DNA of 64,000 nucleotides from DATKFM01 sp046154965. Lineage in GTDB: Bacteria; Pseudomonadota; Alphaproteobacteria; Dongiales; Dongiaceae. The stretch covers positions 124,001 through 188,000 of the forward strand of contig JBJXDY010000114.1 in assembly GCA_046154965.1 (NCBI GenBank). Direction: 5' to 3'. Positions 24,718-33,288 of the stretch are shown one piece after another (positions within the stretch are counted from its first letter, which is position 1; each line of letters opens with the position of its first letter). The notes below the pieces were generated by a model, which was not told the origin of the DNA, made no database searches, and saw only the letters and a list, made by a program, of their open reading frames with translations. The position numbers and the translations under genes are program-made.

Positions 24718-25530
24718 TCACACCCTGAACAGCCGCCCGAACCCCGGCACCGGCTCGTGGTACCCCGCCAGCCGCAGGCAGTGCCAGGCCAGCGCGTGGT
24801 TGCTGGAGGTCACCGGCTTGCCCAGCTCCTGCTCCAGCCCCTCGACGATATCAGCGACCCGCAAGCTGGTGCAGGAGACGAACACCCCATCCACCGACGG
24901 CTCCCGCGCCAGGTCGCGCACCGCGTCCTTGATCGAGTCCTGGGAGATGCGCGCCACCTCGTTGTCGTTCTCGTGGTTGAAGGAGCCCATGACCGGCACG
25001 GCGATGCCCCGTACCTCGACGAAGCCGCGGAGCATCTGGTTGACCTCCTCCACATAAGGCGTCAGCAGGGCGATGCGCTTGGCGCCCAGCTTCTTCAACC
25101 CGTCGATGGCCGCTGTTATTGGCGTGGTGCAGGCCACGCCCGGCCGCGCCTCGCGGATGCGCTGGAACACCTTCTCCTCGCCGATGACCACCGTGCCCGA
25201 GGTGCAGCCATAGGCGATGACGTCGAACTTGGTGCCCGGCAGGATGATGCCGGCCGCGGCGGCCATGCCCTTTTCCATTTCCGCCAGGGTTTCCGCGTTG
25301 ATCTCGGCGGCGTTCTGGATGCGGCTCTCATAGAGCGCGACACCCTGCACCTTGCCGAACACCTGGCGGAACTCATGCTCGATGGTGTGGTCGGTGGCCA
25401 GTACGATCAGCCCCACCCGGCCGCGCGCGGCGATGCCCTGGTCGAGCTGGAACATCATGTGGGTCTTGCTGACGACGCCGCCGGGCGAGCGGCTCTCGGC
25501 GGGAATGGGGCGCAGGGCGGTCTGGTTCAT
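24718..25530 (-). CDS. Asp/Glu racemase-superfamily protein (maleate isomerase/arylmalonate decarboxylase type)
   Basis: This 270-residue protein has the two-domain pseudo-symmetric fold of the Asp/Glu racemase superfamily. The two catalytic cysteines are in YGCTSGTVVIGEE and SCTSLRVADIVE. The pattern fits the maleate cis-trans isomerase/arylmalonate decarboxylase branch. The reaction would isomerise or decarboxylate a dicarboxylic acid. The ATG at 25530 is used because the frame upstream overlaps the transporter gene; the Shine-Dalgarno is weak. It is 44 bases behind the AEC transporter gene, consistent with one operon for organic-acid uptake or efflux and conversion. Confidence 0.85.
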   Translation of the reverse strand: MNQTALRPIPAESRSPGGVVSKTHMMFQLDQGIAARGRVGLIVLATDHTIEHEFRQVFGKVQGVALYESRIQNAAEINAETLAEMEKGMAAAAGIILPGTKFDVIAYGCTSGTVVIGEEKVFQRIREARPGVACTTPITAAIDGLKKLGAKRIALLTPYVEEVNQMLRGFVEVRGIAVPVMGSFNHENDNEVARISQDSIKDAVRDLAREPSVDGVFVSCTSLRVADIVEGLEQELGKPVTSSNHALAWHCLRLAGYHEPVPGFGRLFRV

Positions 25531-25574
25531 GGGCCGGGGCTTTCTTCGGATATGCCAGTGCCCGCCACTATAAC

Positions 25575-26468
25575 CTACGGCACCGCCACCTGCGACAGGA
25601 TGTAATAGAGCAGCAGCGGCAGGGTGACGAAGGAGATCAGGGTCGAGAGCACCACGGCGCCGGCCACTTCCTCCGGCTCGCGGCGGTAGAGCTGGGCGAA
25701 CAGGTAGTTGAACACCGCCACGGGCATGGCGCATTGGATCGCCAGCACGCCCTGCCCCATGGGGCCGAGCTCGAAGATCCAGCCGGCCGCCAGGCCGATG
25801 ATCGCCCCCGGCACCAGCCGCACCAGCGACAGCGTCAGGCTGCGGCCCAGGCTCACGATCCGCAGCTTGCTGAGGGAGACGCCGAGCGTGATCAGCATCA
25901 GCGGGATCACCAGACCGCCCAGCAGGCTCGTGGTGTTGGCCACCCACGCCGGCACCGGGATTTGCAGCACAAGCACCGGGATCGCCACCGCCACCGCATA
26001 GAGCAGGGGCATCCGCAGCAGCCGCATCCAGTTGGCATGGCCGGCGGCGATGCCGACGCCGACGGTGAACTGCAGCGAGGCGGAGATGGCGAACACCACG
26101 ATCGCCAGCGCCAGCCCCTGCTCGCCGAAGGCGAACAGGGACAGCGGCAGGCCCATATTGCCGGTGTTGGGGAACATCACCGCCGGCAGATAGGAATGGA
26201 ACGGCAGGCCCATGAAACGCAGCACCGTCATCCCTACCACCGCGAAGGCGGCGAAACAGGCGAAGGTGGCGACCGCCATGTCGCCGAGCGCGCCCCGGTC
26301 CGTCTCCAGCGCCGTCAGCGTGGAGAACACCAGGCAGGGCGTGCCGATGGTGGTGACGATGGCGGTGAGGAACTCGGACTCGAACGGCCGCTCCAGCCGG
26401 CCCCAGAGGAGGCCGATGCCCGAACAGACGAGGATCGGCGCGACGATGGCCGCGAGTTCGGCGAACAA
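25575..26468 (-). CDS. AEC family transporter (auxin efflux carrier-like)
   Basis: This 297-residue inner-membrane protein has about ten hydrophobic helices and the pattern of the AEC family (PF03547-type). Key segments are PCLVFSTLTALE and VMFPNTGNMGLPLSLFAFGEQGL, where an Asn in the family's discontinuous helix is conserved, and IQCAMPVAVFNYLFAQ near the end. Bacterial members carry dicarboxylates such as malate or malonate, or auxin-like acids. The downstream Asp/Glu racemase-like gene supports a dicarboxylate substrate, but this is inference. Confidence 0.92.
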   Translation of the reverse strand: MFAELAAIVAPILVCSGIGLLWGRLERPFESEFLTAIVTTIGTPCLVFSTLTALETDRGALGDMAVATFACFAAFAVVGMTVLRFMGLPFHSYLPAVMFPNTGNMGLPLSLFAFGEQGLALAIVVFAISASLQFTVGVGIAAGHANWMRLLRMPLLYAVAVAIPVLVLQIPVPAWVANTTSLLGGLVIPLMLITLGVSLSKLRIVSLGRSLTLSLVRLVPGAIIGLAAGWIFELGPMGQGVLAIQCAMPVAVFNYLFAQLYRREPEEVAGAVVLSTLISFVTLPLLLYYILSQVAVP

Positions 26469-26544
26469 GGTGGCGGGTTCCCCCGGTGGGTCGGAAGCGA
26501 CGGCGCGCTACCTAGCAGCCATCGGGGGGATGTGACAACACCGC

Positions 26545-27597
26545 TTAAGGCGAGGTCGATTTCAACTTGAGCGTCGTGCCCGGCTGCGGCTGCTTGTCCG
26601 GCGCCTTGAAACCGCCGATGCCCGCTTTGCCATCGCCGTTGCAGTCGATCTGCACATTGACGCGGATCCAGTAGCCGTTCTTCTCGTCGCTCTCGCTGAC
26701 CTGCTTGTTGGCATCGAACTGCACCTTGATCATGTTCTGCCCTTCATGGAGCTGGATGCCGAACTGGTGCCAGTCGATAGAATCCTTGGCTGCCAGACCT
26801 CCGGGTACATTGTGGGTGTGGACCAGCGTGTTGTCGCGATAGACCTTGGTCACGAACGGGCCGGCTGCGAAAGCGCCCTTGTTGAAGGTTCGATAAGCCG
26901 CGGGCGAGAAGCTGCAGAGGTTGCGCTGCGGCCCCTGCATGGTGGCGTCGGCCATCGCAGGATTGCTGATCGTGCTGCTGCCGCCCCACTTCAACGGGCC
27001 GCTCTTCAGCACGAACCCGAGGGTGGTCGGAATGATGTCGGGCAATCCCGCCACGACCGCGCCCGCCCGCACAACGCCCGCGCCGTCATCCTGCGGCGGA
27101 GTCTGAGTCAAATTGCCCGGACCTTTGGGAACCGGCGTGCCGACAGCGGAGGCAAGCACCGTCTTCATGACGGCGGCAGAGTTGTTCAACTCGACATCCT
27201 CGTCGACGTCATTGCCGGCATCGACGACGACCGACAGCGTGTAGTTTCCGGCGGACCAGTCGAGCTCGTCCCAGAACGCCAGCGCGTGATCGAAACTGCC
27301 GCCCGGCGGCAGCCCAGGCAGATTGACCGTCACGGCATCCGGATAGGCCGGGTTCTCATAGGCGGCCATGCCCGCCGCCTCCGCGCAACCGCCGCCGCCG
27401 TTCTTGCTGCAGACGATGGTGATGACAGCCGGACCGCTGGCCTCGTCGCCCTGGTTTGCCGCGCCGATGTGGCCGCTAGCGGCCAGGTTGTCGGTGGCGG
27501 GCACTAGATCTGGATCAGCGAGTGCCGCTGTACCGGCTGCCAAAAGGCATGTCGTTGTCGCCGTGGCGGCGAGATAGCGAATTGACTTCCGTTGCAT
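26545..27597 (-). CDS. secreted CARDB-like domain protein
   Basis: This 350-residue secreted protein has a signal peptide (MQRKSIRYLAATATTTCLLA to ALA). Two beta-sandwich regions follow, the first with PGLPPGGSFDHALAFWDELD and DAGNDVDEDVELNN, and the second with WHQFGIQLHEGQNMIKVQFD and QVSESDEKNG. The V-D-x-x-x-x-V-x-E-x-x-E-x-N-N spacing is the hallmark of CARDB-like (adhesion/dimer) domains. The C-terminal tail is Lys/Pro rich. Function unknown; a surface or extracellular role is inferred. No flanking partners on the strand. Confidence 0.75.
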   Translation of the reverse strand: MQRKSIRYLAATATTTCLLAAGTAALADPDLVPATDNLAASGHIGAANQGDEASGPAVITIVCSKNGGGGCAEAAGMAAYENPAYPDAVTVNLPGLPPGGSFDHALAFWDELDWSAGNYTLSVVVDAGNDVDEDVELNNSAAVMKTVLASAVGTPVPKGPGNLTQTPPQDDGAGVVRAGAVVAGLPDIIPTTLGFVLKSGPLKWGGSSTISNPAMADATMQGPQRNLCSFSPAAYRTFNKGAFAAGPFVTKVYRDNTLVHTHNVPGGLAAKDSIDWHQFGIQLHEGQNMIKVQFDANKQVSESDEKNGYWIRVNVQIDCNGDGKAGIGGFKAPDKQPQPGTTLKLKSTSP

Positions 27598-28083
27598 GGC
27601 CTGTCTCCCAAGCGATTAACCACTGCCGGCCGAACCGCCGGCTGATCATGAATGGGTCGGCCACGAACGCGGCGAGGTTCAAACGGCGCCGCCGTGCGGG
27701 AAACAGGCGTCTTGATTGCGCTTGGGGGAACTTCTAACAGGATCAGGTCTTCGACGGATCCAGCGGTTCTTCTACGGCGCATTGCGGCACTGCCGCTGCG
27801 TCAAGATCCGCCGGGACTGTCTCGGGCGTCGAAGCGGGCTTCAGCGTCTCCACCACTTCCCGCAAGCTGCGAAGCGGTTTGCGCAGATAGGGACTAATGT
27901 CCATTGCCGCTCCTCTGTTGATCCTGCAGGCAGCCTAGTGTGGGACGGAAGGCTAGCATCCCGTCTCCCCACTGTCCCCTTGTGGAAAGCGGGGATTATG
28001 GCGATAACCCGGTCCGGCGGTTGAACCTAATATTCTGGAAAATCGACCTTTCTCCGAAGTGTAGCTAGAATCCGAGATTGACC
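27598..28083. other. gap between the CARDB-like gene and the AruI-like gene, with a small ORF
   Basis: About 480 bases separate the two genes. The central part holds a small leftward ORF (27743-27904) with a good ribosome-binding site. The rest shows no coding potential I can support, and no repeat was recognised. Confidence 0.5.
27743..27904 (-). CDS. small hypothetical protein (53 aa)
   Basis: From the ATG at 27904 the frame reads MDISPYLRKPLRSLREVV, continues through PETVPADLDAAAVPQ and ends at a TGA at 27743. CAGAGGAGCGGCA places a good Shine-Dalgarno (AGAGGAG) six bases upstream, which is the main support. A short basic/helical start and an acidic Pro/Ala tail give no family. It is on the same strand as the CARDB-like gene, 145 bases upstream of it. 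Confidence 0.45.
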   Translation of the reverse strand: MDISPYLRKPLRSLREVVETLKPASTPETVPADLDAAAVPQCAVEEPLDPSKT

Positions 28084-29682
28084 ATGACCAGCAACCTGAC
28101 ATGCGGCCAGGCCGCCATCGCATTGCTCGAACGCTACGGCGTCGACACCGTATTCGGCATCCCCGGCGTGCATACCCTGGAGTTCTACCGCGGCCTCGCC
28201 GCCTCCAGCATCCGCCACATCGCCGTGCGCCATGAACAGGGCGCCGGCTTCATGGCCGATGGCTATGCCCGCGCCTCCGGGCGGCCGGGCGTCTGCGTCC
28301 TGATTACGGGACCCGGCGTCACCAACGCCGCCACGCCCATCGGCCAGGCCTTCACCGACTCCGCGCCGATGCTGGTGCTGTCCTCGGTGAACGCCACCGC
28401 CGACCTAGGCAAGGGCCGCGGCAAGCTGCATGAGATCACCAACCAGCAGGCCGTGATGGCGCCGCTGACCGCCTTCAGCCGCACTGTGCGGAGCGCCAGC
28501 GAGCTGATGCCAGCCTTTGCCGATGCGTTCCGCGTGTTCGAGTCCCAGCGGCCCCGGCCGGTGCATATCGAGATCCCGCTGGATGTCATGGCCTCTACCG
28601 GCCCGGCGCTCAGGGATCGCGGGCCGAAATCCCCGCCGCCGGCGCCCGACGCCCAGGCGGTGAACGCCGCGGCGCGTCTGATCGACGGCGCCCAGCGGCT
28701 GGTGATCCTCAATGGCGGCGGCGCCAGCGAGTGCGGCGACCTGCTTCAGGCGCTCCTCGAGAAGCGCCGCGGCGCACTGGTCCCCACCACCGCCGCCAAG
28801 GGCGTGGTGCCGGACAGCCATCCCCGCAGCGTCGGCTCCTCGCTGGTGCTGGAGGCCACCCAGGACCTGGTGAAAAGCGCCGATGTGGTGGTGGCCGTGG
28901 GTACGGAGCTGGGCGAGACCGACTCCTGGGTCGAGCGCCTGCCGTTTGCCGGCAAGCTGGTGCGCATCGATATCGACCCCGCCTGCATCGTCCGCGACTA
29001 CCGGCCCGATGCGGCGATCCTGGCCGACGCCCGGGCAGCATTGGAGGCGCTGGTGCCGCAGGTCACGGCGCTGCCCCAGGGCGGCATCGACGAGGCGGAA
29101 ATCAAGGCCCTGCGCGCGCGCAACCGCGACAGCCTGCGGCCGCTGCAGCAGAAGCACCTAAAGGTTCTGGACGCCTTGCGGGCGGCGCTGCCGGCGGACG
29201 GCATCGTGGCCTCCGACATGACCCAGATCGCCTACACCGCCTGCCACGCCTTCCCCGGCGAGCGGCCGCGGTCCTATTTCCATCCCTCCGGCTACGGCAC
29301 CCTGGGCTATGCCTTGCCCGCCGCCATCGGCGCCAAGATCGCAGCACCGGAGCGGGCCGTGGTGGCGGTGGCCGGCGATACCGGCTTTCTGTTTACGGTC
29401 CAGGAGCTGGCCACGGCGGTGGAGTACAAGCTGCCAATCCCCATCCTGCTCTGGAACAACGACGCCCTGGGCCAGATCGCCGGCGACATGGTCGAGCTCG
29501 GCATCCCGGAAATCGGCGTTAAGCTGCGTAATCCGGACTTCCTGGCGCTGGGAAAATCGTTCGGCTGCCGCGCCGTTCGGCCCGCCAATCTAAAGGCCCT
29601 GAAGCAGGAAATCGGGCAAGCCTTTGGCAGCGAAGGGCCAACCTTGATCGAGGTGCGCGAGGACGCCGACTTTCTGGCCTAG
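28084..29682 (+). CDS. aruI: thiamine-diphosphate-dependent 5-guanidino-2-oxopentanoate decarboxylase-like enzyme (AruI type)
   Basis: This 532-residue ThDP enzyme is built like acetolactate synthase. The N-terminal pyrimidine-binding domain has GVDTVFGIPGVHTLEFYRGL and the catalytic Glu in HEQGAGFMADGYARASGRPG. The C-terminal domain has the ThDP-Mg motif GDTGFLFTVQELATAVEY and NNDALGQIA. The long match to AruI of the arginine transaminase pathway suggests decarboxylation of 5-guanidino-2-oxopentanoate to 4-guanidinobutyraldehyde. No aruH or gbu neighbours are present, so other 2-oxo acids remain possible. The ATG at 28084 is preferred to the TTG at 28078. Confidence 0.8.
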   Translation: MTSNLTCGQAAIALLERYGVDTVFGIPGVHTLEFYRGLAASSIRHIAVRHEQGAGFMADGYARASGRPGVCVLITGPGVTNAATPIGQAFTDSAPMLVLSSVNATADLGKGRGKLHEITNQQAVMAPLTAFSRTVRSASELMPAFADAFRVFESQRPRPVHIEIPLDVMASTGPALRDRGPKSPPPAPDAQAVNAAARLIDGAQRLVILNGGGASECGDLLQALLEKRRGALVPTTAAKGVVPDSHPRSVGSSLVLEATQDLVKSADVVVAVGTELGETDSWVERLPFAGKLVRIDIDPACIVRDYRPDAAILADARAALEALVPQVTALPQGGIDEAEIKALRARNRDSLRPLQQKHLKVLDALRAALPADGIVASDMTQIAYTACHAFPGERPRSYFHPSGYGTLGYALPAAIGAKIAAPERAVVAVAGDTGFLFTVQELATAVEYKLPIPILLWNNDALGQIAGDMVELGIPEIGVKLRNPDFLALGKSFGCRAVRPANLKALKQEIGQAFGSEGPTLIEVREDADFLA

Positions 29683-29849
29683 GCGCAAGGGTTAACGAAC
29701 CAAGCGCAACCATGTTCGTAAACCATTACTATTTCTTGCATTTTTCCCCGGTATAAGCGACGATTTTTATCAATTCGAGCGGTGCGGAAGTAAGCGCCGC
29801 CGGCGGCCGAAAGAAGCCGGACCTTATACGTGGTGGGAAACGCCGGGCC

Positions 29850-30557
29850 ATGCTCTCGCCCGAACAACTTCGCGGACATGAAGATGTCCTGGACGATCCG
29901 CGCGCGCGGTTCAACCGGCTGTGCGAGGCGCTGATCCTGAGCGTCAGCCACAATTCGCGGCTGTCGCTGCGGATGGTGCAGGAGATCCACTCCCTCGCCC
30001 AGCATATCGGCACCGACGGCGACGCGAAGGACATGGCCATGAGCGCAGCGGCGCCGCAGGCGCCAGCCCATGCGTTCACGGCGCGCACGCATGATCATGA
30101 GGCTCCCGGGCGCACGGCATCTGCGTTCCGCATCCGCCTGCCGGGCCAGGGCCGCGGCGAGAATCCGTTTGCCTCCATCCTCGACGAGCTGGCGGGCGTA
30201 CGCCAATCGGTGCAACTGGCCCATGCGGCGATGACCGCGCAGCCGGCGGCGGTAGCTCAGCCTGCGCCTCCGCCAGCGTCCGTCGCATCCGCCGAACCCT
30301 CGCCTTCGCCGGACTTCGTGAGCCGCCTGAAAGCTGCGGTGACGCAGCAGAATAGCGTGCTCGAGAATCTGGTTGCCGGCTACAAGAACAACTGCGCCGA
30401 ACTGCTGCGGCTCGAAGATGAAATGGCGCGCCGCGCCGACGGCCAGATTCTGGCGGCCGAACTGGAGCAGCTGCGCCTGACCATCCATCGGCAGGAGCAG
30501 CATCTGCTGGCCCTAGCCCTGGCGGTGAAGCGACTCGCGGCGGTGCTTACGGGATAG
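29850..30557 (+). CDS. hypothetical protein with helical ends
   Basis: This 235-residue soluble protein has an N-terminal helical region (EQLRGHEDVLDDPRARFNRL, NSRLSLRMVQEIHSLAQH), an Ala/Pro-rich centre (about 120-150) and a C-terminal coiled-coil-like segment (LLRLEDEMARRADGQILAAE to IHRQEQHLLALALAVKRLAA). No signal peptide, membrane segment or catalytic motif is seen. The start at 29850 has no clear Shine-Dalgarno. It lies at the edge of the FecR block and is convergent with the first FecR gene, 9 bases apart. Family not recognised. Confidence 0.6.
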   Translation: MLSPEQLRGHEDVLDDPRARFNRLCEALILSVSHNSRLSLRMVQEIHSLAQHIGTDGDAKDMAMSAAAPQAPAHAFTARTHDHEAPGRTASAFRIRLPGQGRGENPFASILDELAGVRQSVQLAHAAMTAQPAAVAQPAPPPASVASAEPSPSPDFVSRLKAAVTQQNSVLENLVAGYKNNCAELLRLEDEMARRADGQILAAELEQLRLTIHRQEQHLLALALAVKRLAAVLTG

Positions 30558-30566
30558 TCGAGCCGC

Positions 30567-31247
30567 CTACTGCGCGCTGCCTCTTTTTGTCGTTTTCGAA
30601 TTGATCTTAGAACTATCGCCGATTCCCGGATCATTGGGCGGCCGGGCCGCATCGAGTTCGATGCCGCCGGCCGCGGGCGCTTTCACGATCTCGGTCGCGC
30701 CGACCGTCGCCGAGCCGCCATCGACGGCCGACGTCACATCGACCTCGCCTTCCTGAACCCAGACGACAGTCTCGCCATTGCGGTCGACCCACACAGAGAA
30801 AGTTGTGCCACGCGCAACGATGCTGGCGGTCGGCGTCTGCACGCGAAATTTCTTGCTCTTCGCCTTGCCGGTGACGAAGCGGCAGACGCCCTTGGAGAGT
30901 GAGGCAAGGAATTGCAGCGATCCCGCCGAGTCCTCATAAACGAACTGGTCGACCACCATCTGTGTCGCTGAACCCAGGCGCAGCACGGTCTTATCCGCCA
31001 GTTCAACATGCAGCGCGCCGTCGGTCACAGTCTCTAGCGTATCCCGCACATAGACCGGATCTGACATGAAGAGATCGCGCCGCGCCGCGCCATCAGGCGC
31101 TGTGCCATAGGCCCAGACACGCAACGCCACGACATCGCCGGCGACGGCGGCCTGCGCCGCCGCTGGCCTGCCTGCCACCGCATAGAACAGCGCAGATACC
31201 GCGACCGTACCGCAGAAGCCGCGGCGGCCCCAGAAGAACTGGTTCAT
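30567..31247 (-). CDS. secreted FecR-domain protein 1
   Basis: This 226-residue protein has an N-terminal signal sequence (GRRGFCGTVAVSALFYAVAG to AAAQA; the RRGFC start is Tat-like) and a FecR domain. It continues with VYVRDTLETVTDGALHVELADKTVLRLGS and a second beta-rich part (FRVQTPTASIVARGTTFSVWV, VWVQEGEVDV). In FecI/FecR systems such domains sit in the periplasm and transmit a signal across the membrane; here the protein is all secreted with no cytoplasmic sigma-binding N-terminus. It is next to a second FecR gene (30-base gap) on the same strand. Confidence 0.88.
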   Translation of the reverse strand: MNQFFWGRRGFCGTVAVSALFYAVAGRPAAAQAAVAGDVVALRVWAYGTAPDGAARRDLFMSDPVYVRDTLETVTDGALHVELADKTVLRLGSATQMVVDQFVYEDSAGSLQFLASLSKGVCRFVTGKAKSKKFRVQTPTASIVARGTTFSVWVDRNGETVVWVQEGEVDVTSAVDGGSATVGATEIVKAPAAGGIELDAARPPNDPGIGDSSKINSKTTKRGSAQ

Positions 31248-31277
31248 GTTTCGATGGGTCAGATGTTGAACGCCAGG

Positions 31278-32039
31278 TCAGCCGTCATTGCCGCGCTGGT
31301 CGCGTTCATTGCGCTCGCCGGACTTGCCGCTTTCTTCGTTTTCGTAGATCTCGTCATCATCGTCTTCTTCGCCGGCAGCGGGGGCGATTTCCTGCACGGC
31401 CGCCAGATCGGTCGGCCATTGCGGAATGAGACCGGCCAGACGCGTATCGGGACGGGCGGCCGAGCGCGCGGAATCGCAACTCGGTGTAATTGTGATGGCC
31501 TGGCCCGCATTCAGCCGCTGCGACTCCGTGGTCTCGCAGGGCGTCAGGTCGATCGCCCCTTCGAGCACGTTGATCTCGGATGTTCCGTCAGCCAGCACAA
31601 AGATCAGCAGGTGGGTGCCGCGGATGACTATCGACGCCGTTGGCGTATTGAGGTTGACCGCTTCCTTGCTCTTGATGTTGCCGGTGATGAAACGGAACGC
31701 GCCTTTGGTGAAGTTGATCGCGGCTTCGCCGTTCTGGGTGGTCGGATCATAGATGAAGCGGTCGAGCAAAACCGTCGAACGGCTGCCGACATAGAGGCTC
31801 GTCTCGTCGAGAAACTGCAGGCTGGTGCTTGCCGTTTCGCTGGTATCGACGCGCTCTTCGGCGAAGATGGTCTGGAAATAGGTCAGGTCCTCGGATTGCC
31901 CGGCGGCGCGCGTACCGATCGCACCAGAGTAATCCTGCTGGATGACGACACCGATTTCAGGCTCTGCCATGGCAGCGCCGCTCCATAGCAGCGCCGCGGC
32001 AGCGGCAATCCCAACGCTGGTACCCGGCAACCTACGCAT
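31278..32039 (-). CDS. secreted FecR-domain protein 2
   Basis: This 253-residue protein has a signal peptide (MRRLPGTSVGIAAAAALLWS to AMA) and a FecR domain with EERVDTSETASTSLQFLDET and NLNTPTASIVIRGTHLLIFV. An acidic C-terminal tail (EEDDDDEIYENEES) follows. GGAGGA lies ahead of the ATG at 32039. A sigma-70 -10 box TATAAT is at 32077-32082 (minus strand). It probably forms an operon with FecR protein 1 downstream. A mature protein that is entirely periplasmic is unlike classical FecR. Confidence 0.88.
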   Translation of the reverse strand: MRRLPGTSVGIAAAAALLWSGAAMAEPEIGVVIQQDYSGAIGTRAAGQSEDLTYFQTIFAEERVDTSETASTSLQFLDETSLYVGSRSTVLLDRFIYDPTTQNGEAAINFTKGAFRFITGNIKSKEAVNLNTPTASIVIRGTHLLIFVLADGTSEINVLEGAIDLTPCETTESQRLNAGQAITITPSCDSARSAARPDTRLAGLIPQWPTDLAAVQEIAPAAGEEDDDDEIYENEESGKSGERNERDQRGNDG

Positions 32040-32076
32040 CTCGCTTCCTCCAGTTTCTTGTCTTGGAATTGAGGCA

Positions 32077-32082
32077 ATTATA
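32077..32082 (-). promoter_or_regulatory. -10 element of the FecR 2 operon
   Basis: TATAAT is read on the minus strand about 38 bases upstream of the FecR 2 start codon, giving a leader of about 30 bases. No consensus -35 lies at the standard distance, so it may be activator-dependent. Confidence 0.4.
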
Positions 32083-32197
32083 GTTCGAATGCACCACGCA
32101 AAGCTATGGTGTGCCGTCGAATCTCCATTGCACAGGGCATAAACCATCATGGGCGACCGACTGGCACAGTGACGGATCGCACATGGCGCCAGCGGTT

Positions 32198-32224
32198 AAA
32201 AAAAACCCCGCAGGACGCGGGGTT
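32198..32224 (-). terminator. intrinsic terminator (minus strand)
   Basis: On the minus strand, AACCCCGC pairs with GCGGGGTT over a 5-base loop and is followed by eight T residues (plus-strand A-run at 32198-32205). It does not follow any annotated minus-strand gene, which points to a short untranslated transcript starting between it and 32456. Confidence 0.8.
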
Positions 32225-32455
32225 ATGGAGTTTGCGTGTGGGTGGAAAAGTCCTCATCGCTTCAACGGCGCAGGGGCCGTTCGGGTCAAAGGACTACAGG
32301 ACAGCAGCCATCCGCAGGGACTGCGGACATCGACCGTGTCATGGTTACCATGACCGCGTATGGCCGCGATTTGTTGTGTCATTTGTGTGAGATGGCCGTT
32401 AACCATAGCCCAATAGTTTCAGATAGTTGGGGGGTGGTTTTTGCCGGCCGTGGCG

Positions 32456-32486
32456 AAAAAAAAGGCCGCGCCCGAGGGCGCGGCTT
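32456..32486 (-). terminator. intrinsic terminator (minus strand)
   Basis: On the minus strand, GCCGCGCCC and GGGCGCGGC form a GC-rich stem followed by eight T residues (plus-strand A-run 32456-32463). The retropepsin gene upstream is on the opposite strand, so the terminated transcript must be a short RNA or a divergent leader. Confidence 0.8.
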
Positions 32487-32619
32487 AGGTCGATGATTGG
32501 AGGAAGTCAGTCCGAGCATCTTGGCGGAAAAGTCTTAATACGCCCTTAACGGCGCGTGAGGGCCGGCAGCTGTTTCACGACCCATTCATTCAGGGTCATT
32601 TAACTGCAGAGGCCCTAGG

Positions 32620-33201
32620 ATGGTTGAAACCAGACCGGCAACCCGGCAAGTGACGGAGGCGCATATTTCCACCTTACCGACGGTCATGGGTACGGTTGCC
32701 GCTGTGTTGGTCGCAGTTGGCCTCGGCTGGGTGCTGGCGACGCCGGACCAGTCTGAAGCCAATCTCGCCGTTGCGGCGCCTGCGGAGCCGACATGGCCGC
32801 TGGTGATCAAGACCACCCGCAGCTTCGGCCATCATGTCATGCGCGTCTCGCTGGAGGGACCGAACGGCAAGACCGTCATAAAGTCGCTCCTGGTCGACAC
32901 CGGCGCCACGGAGATCATCCTGCCGACTTCGATGACCCGAAGTCTGGGTTTCGAATTGGACCGGCTCGATGAGACCGCGGTCCAGACCGCCAACGGCGTC
33001 ATCTCCGCCTGGCGCGGCACCTTGAACGGCATCGAACTCGGCGGCCCGGACCGCAGCGAAGTCCTGCGCCGCGTCAACGTGCTTTTCGTCGACGATGAAT
33101 CCCTGGGCGGCACCGCGCTGCTGGGCATGAGCGTGCTCAGAAAATACAACGTCACATTCGTCGACAGCGAGAACGAGATCCTGCTGGACAAACGCCGCTA
33201 G
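32620..33201 (+). CDS. membrane-anchored retropepsin-like aspartic protease (TIGR02281-type)
   Basis: This 193-residue protein has an N-terminal transmembrane segment (about residues 21-42) and a single retropepsin-like domain. The catalytic motif is LLVDTGATEIILP with the active-site Asp93-Thr-Gly. A second structural motif, GTALLGMSVLRKYNVTFVD, closes the fold. Such single-domain clan AA proteases act as dimers; bacterial examples are poorly characterised. The topology (short cytoplasmic N-terminus, C-terminal domain outside) puts the protease in the periplasm, the same compartment as the FecR proteins. Substrate unknown; no neighbours on its strand. Confidence 0.88.
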   Translation: MVETRPATRQVTEAHISTLPTVMGTVAAVLVAVGLGWVLATPDQSEANLAVAAPAEPTWPLVIKTTRSFGHHVMRVSLEGPNGKTVIKSLLVDTGATEIILPTSMTRSLGFELDRLDETAVQTANGVISAWRGTLNGIELGGPDRSEVLRRVNVLFVDDESLGGTALLGMSVLRKYNVTFVDSENEILLDKRR

Positions 33202-33288
33202 CAATAGCGCTGTTCCACAGCCGAACTCTCACGCCATTTCTGCAGATTGAGATAGCCGCCGACAACGCGGCGGCCGAAGCCGCGCGTG

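Larger units (their letters stand above)
32040..32619. other. intergenic region with two leftward intrinsic terminators
   Basis: A 580-base gap between the FecR operon (leftward) and the retropepsin gene (rightward). It contains two canonical minus-strand terminators, at 32198-32224 and 32456-32486. No leftward protein gene of usual size lies in front of either. A 17-codon minus-strand frame starting MTLNEWVVKQL lies at 32600-32547 upstream of the second terminator. A TTAACCAT word is at 32399. Confidence 0.6.

Noticed and set aside
28084..29682. Acetolactate synthase large subunit
   Set aside because: The small regulatory subunit (ilvH) and ilvC are absent, and the N-terminal sequence matches AruI far better than biosynthetic acetolactate synthases.
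32198..32486. Terminators as a riboswitch or attenuator of the FecR operon
   Set aside because: A TATAAT -10 box lies between them and the FecR 2 start, so the leader would not include the terminators. Not fully excluded, as the promoter is unproven.
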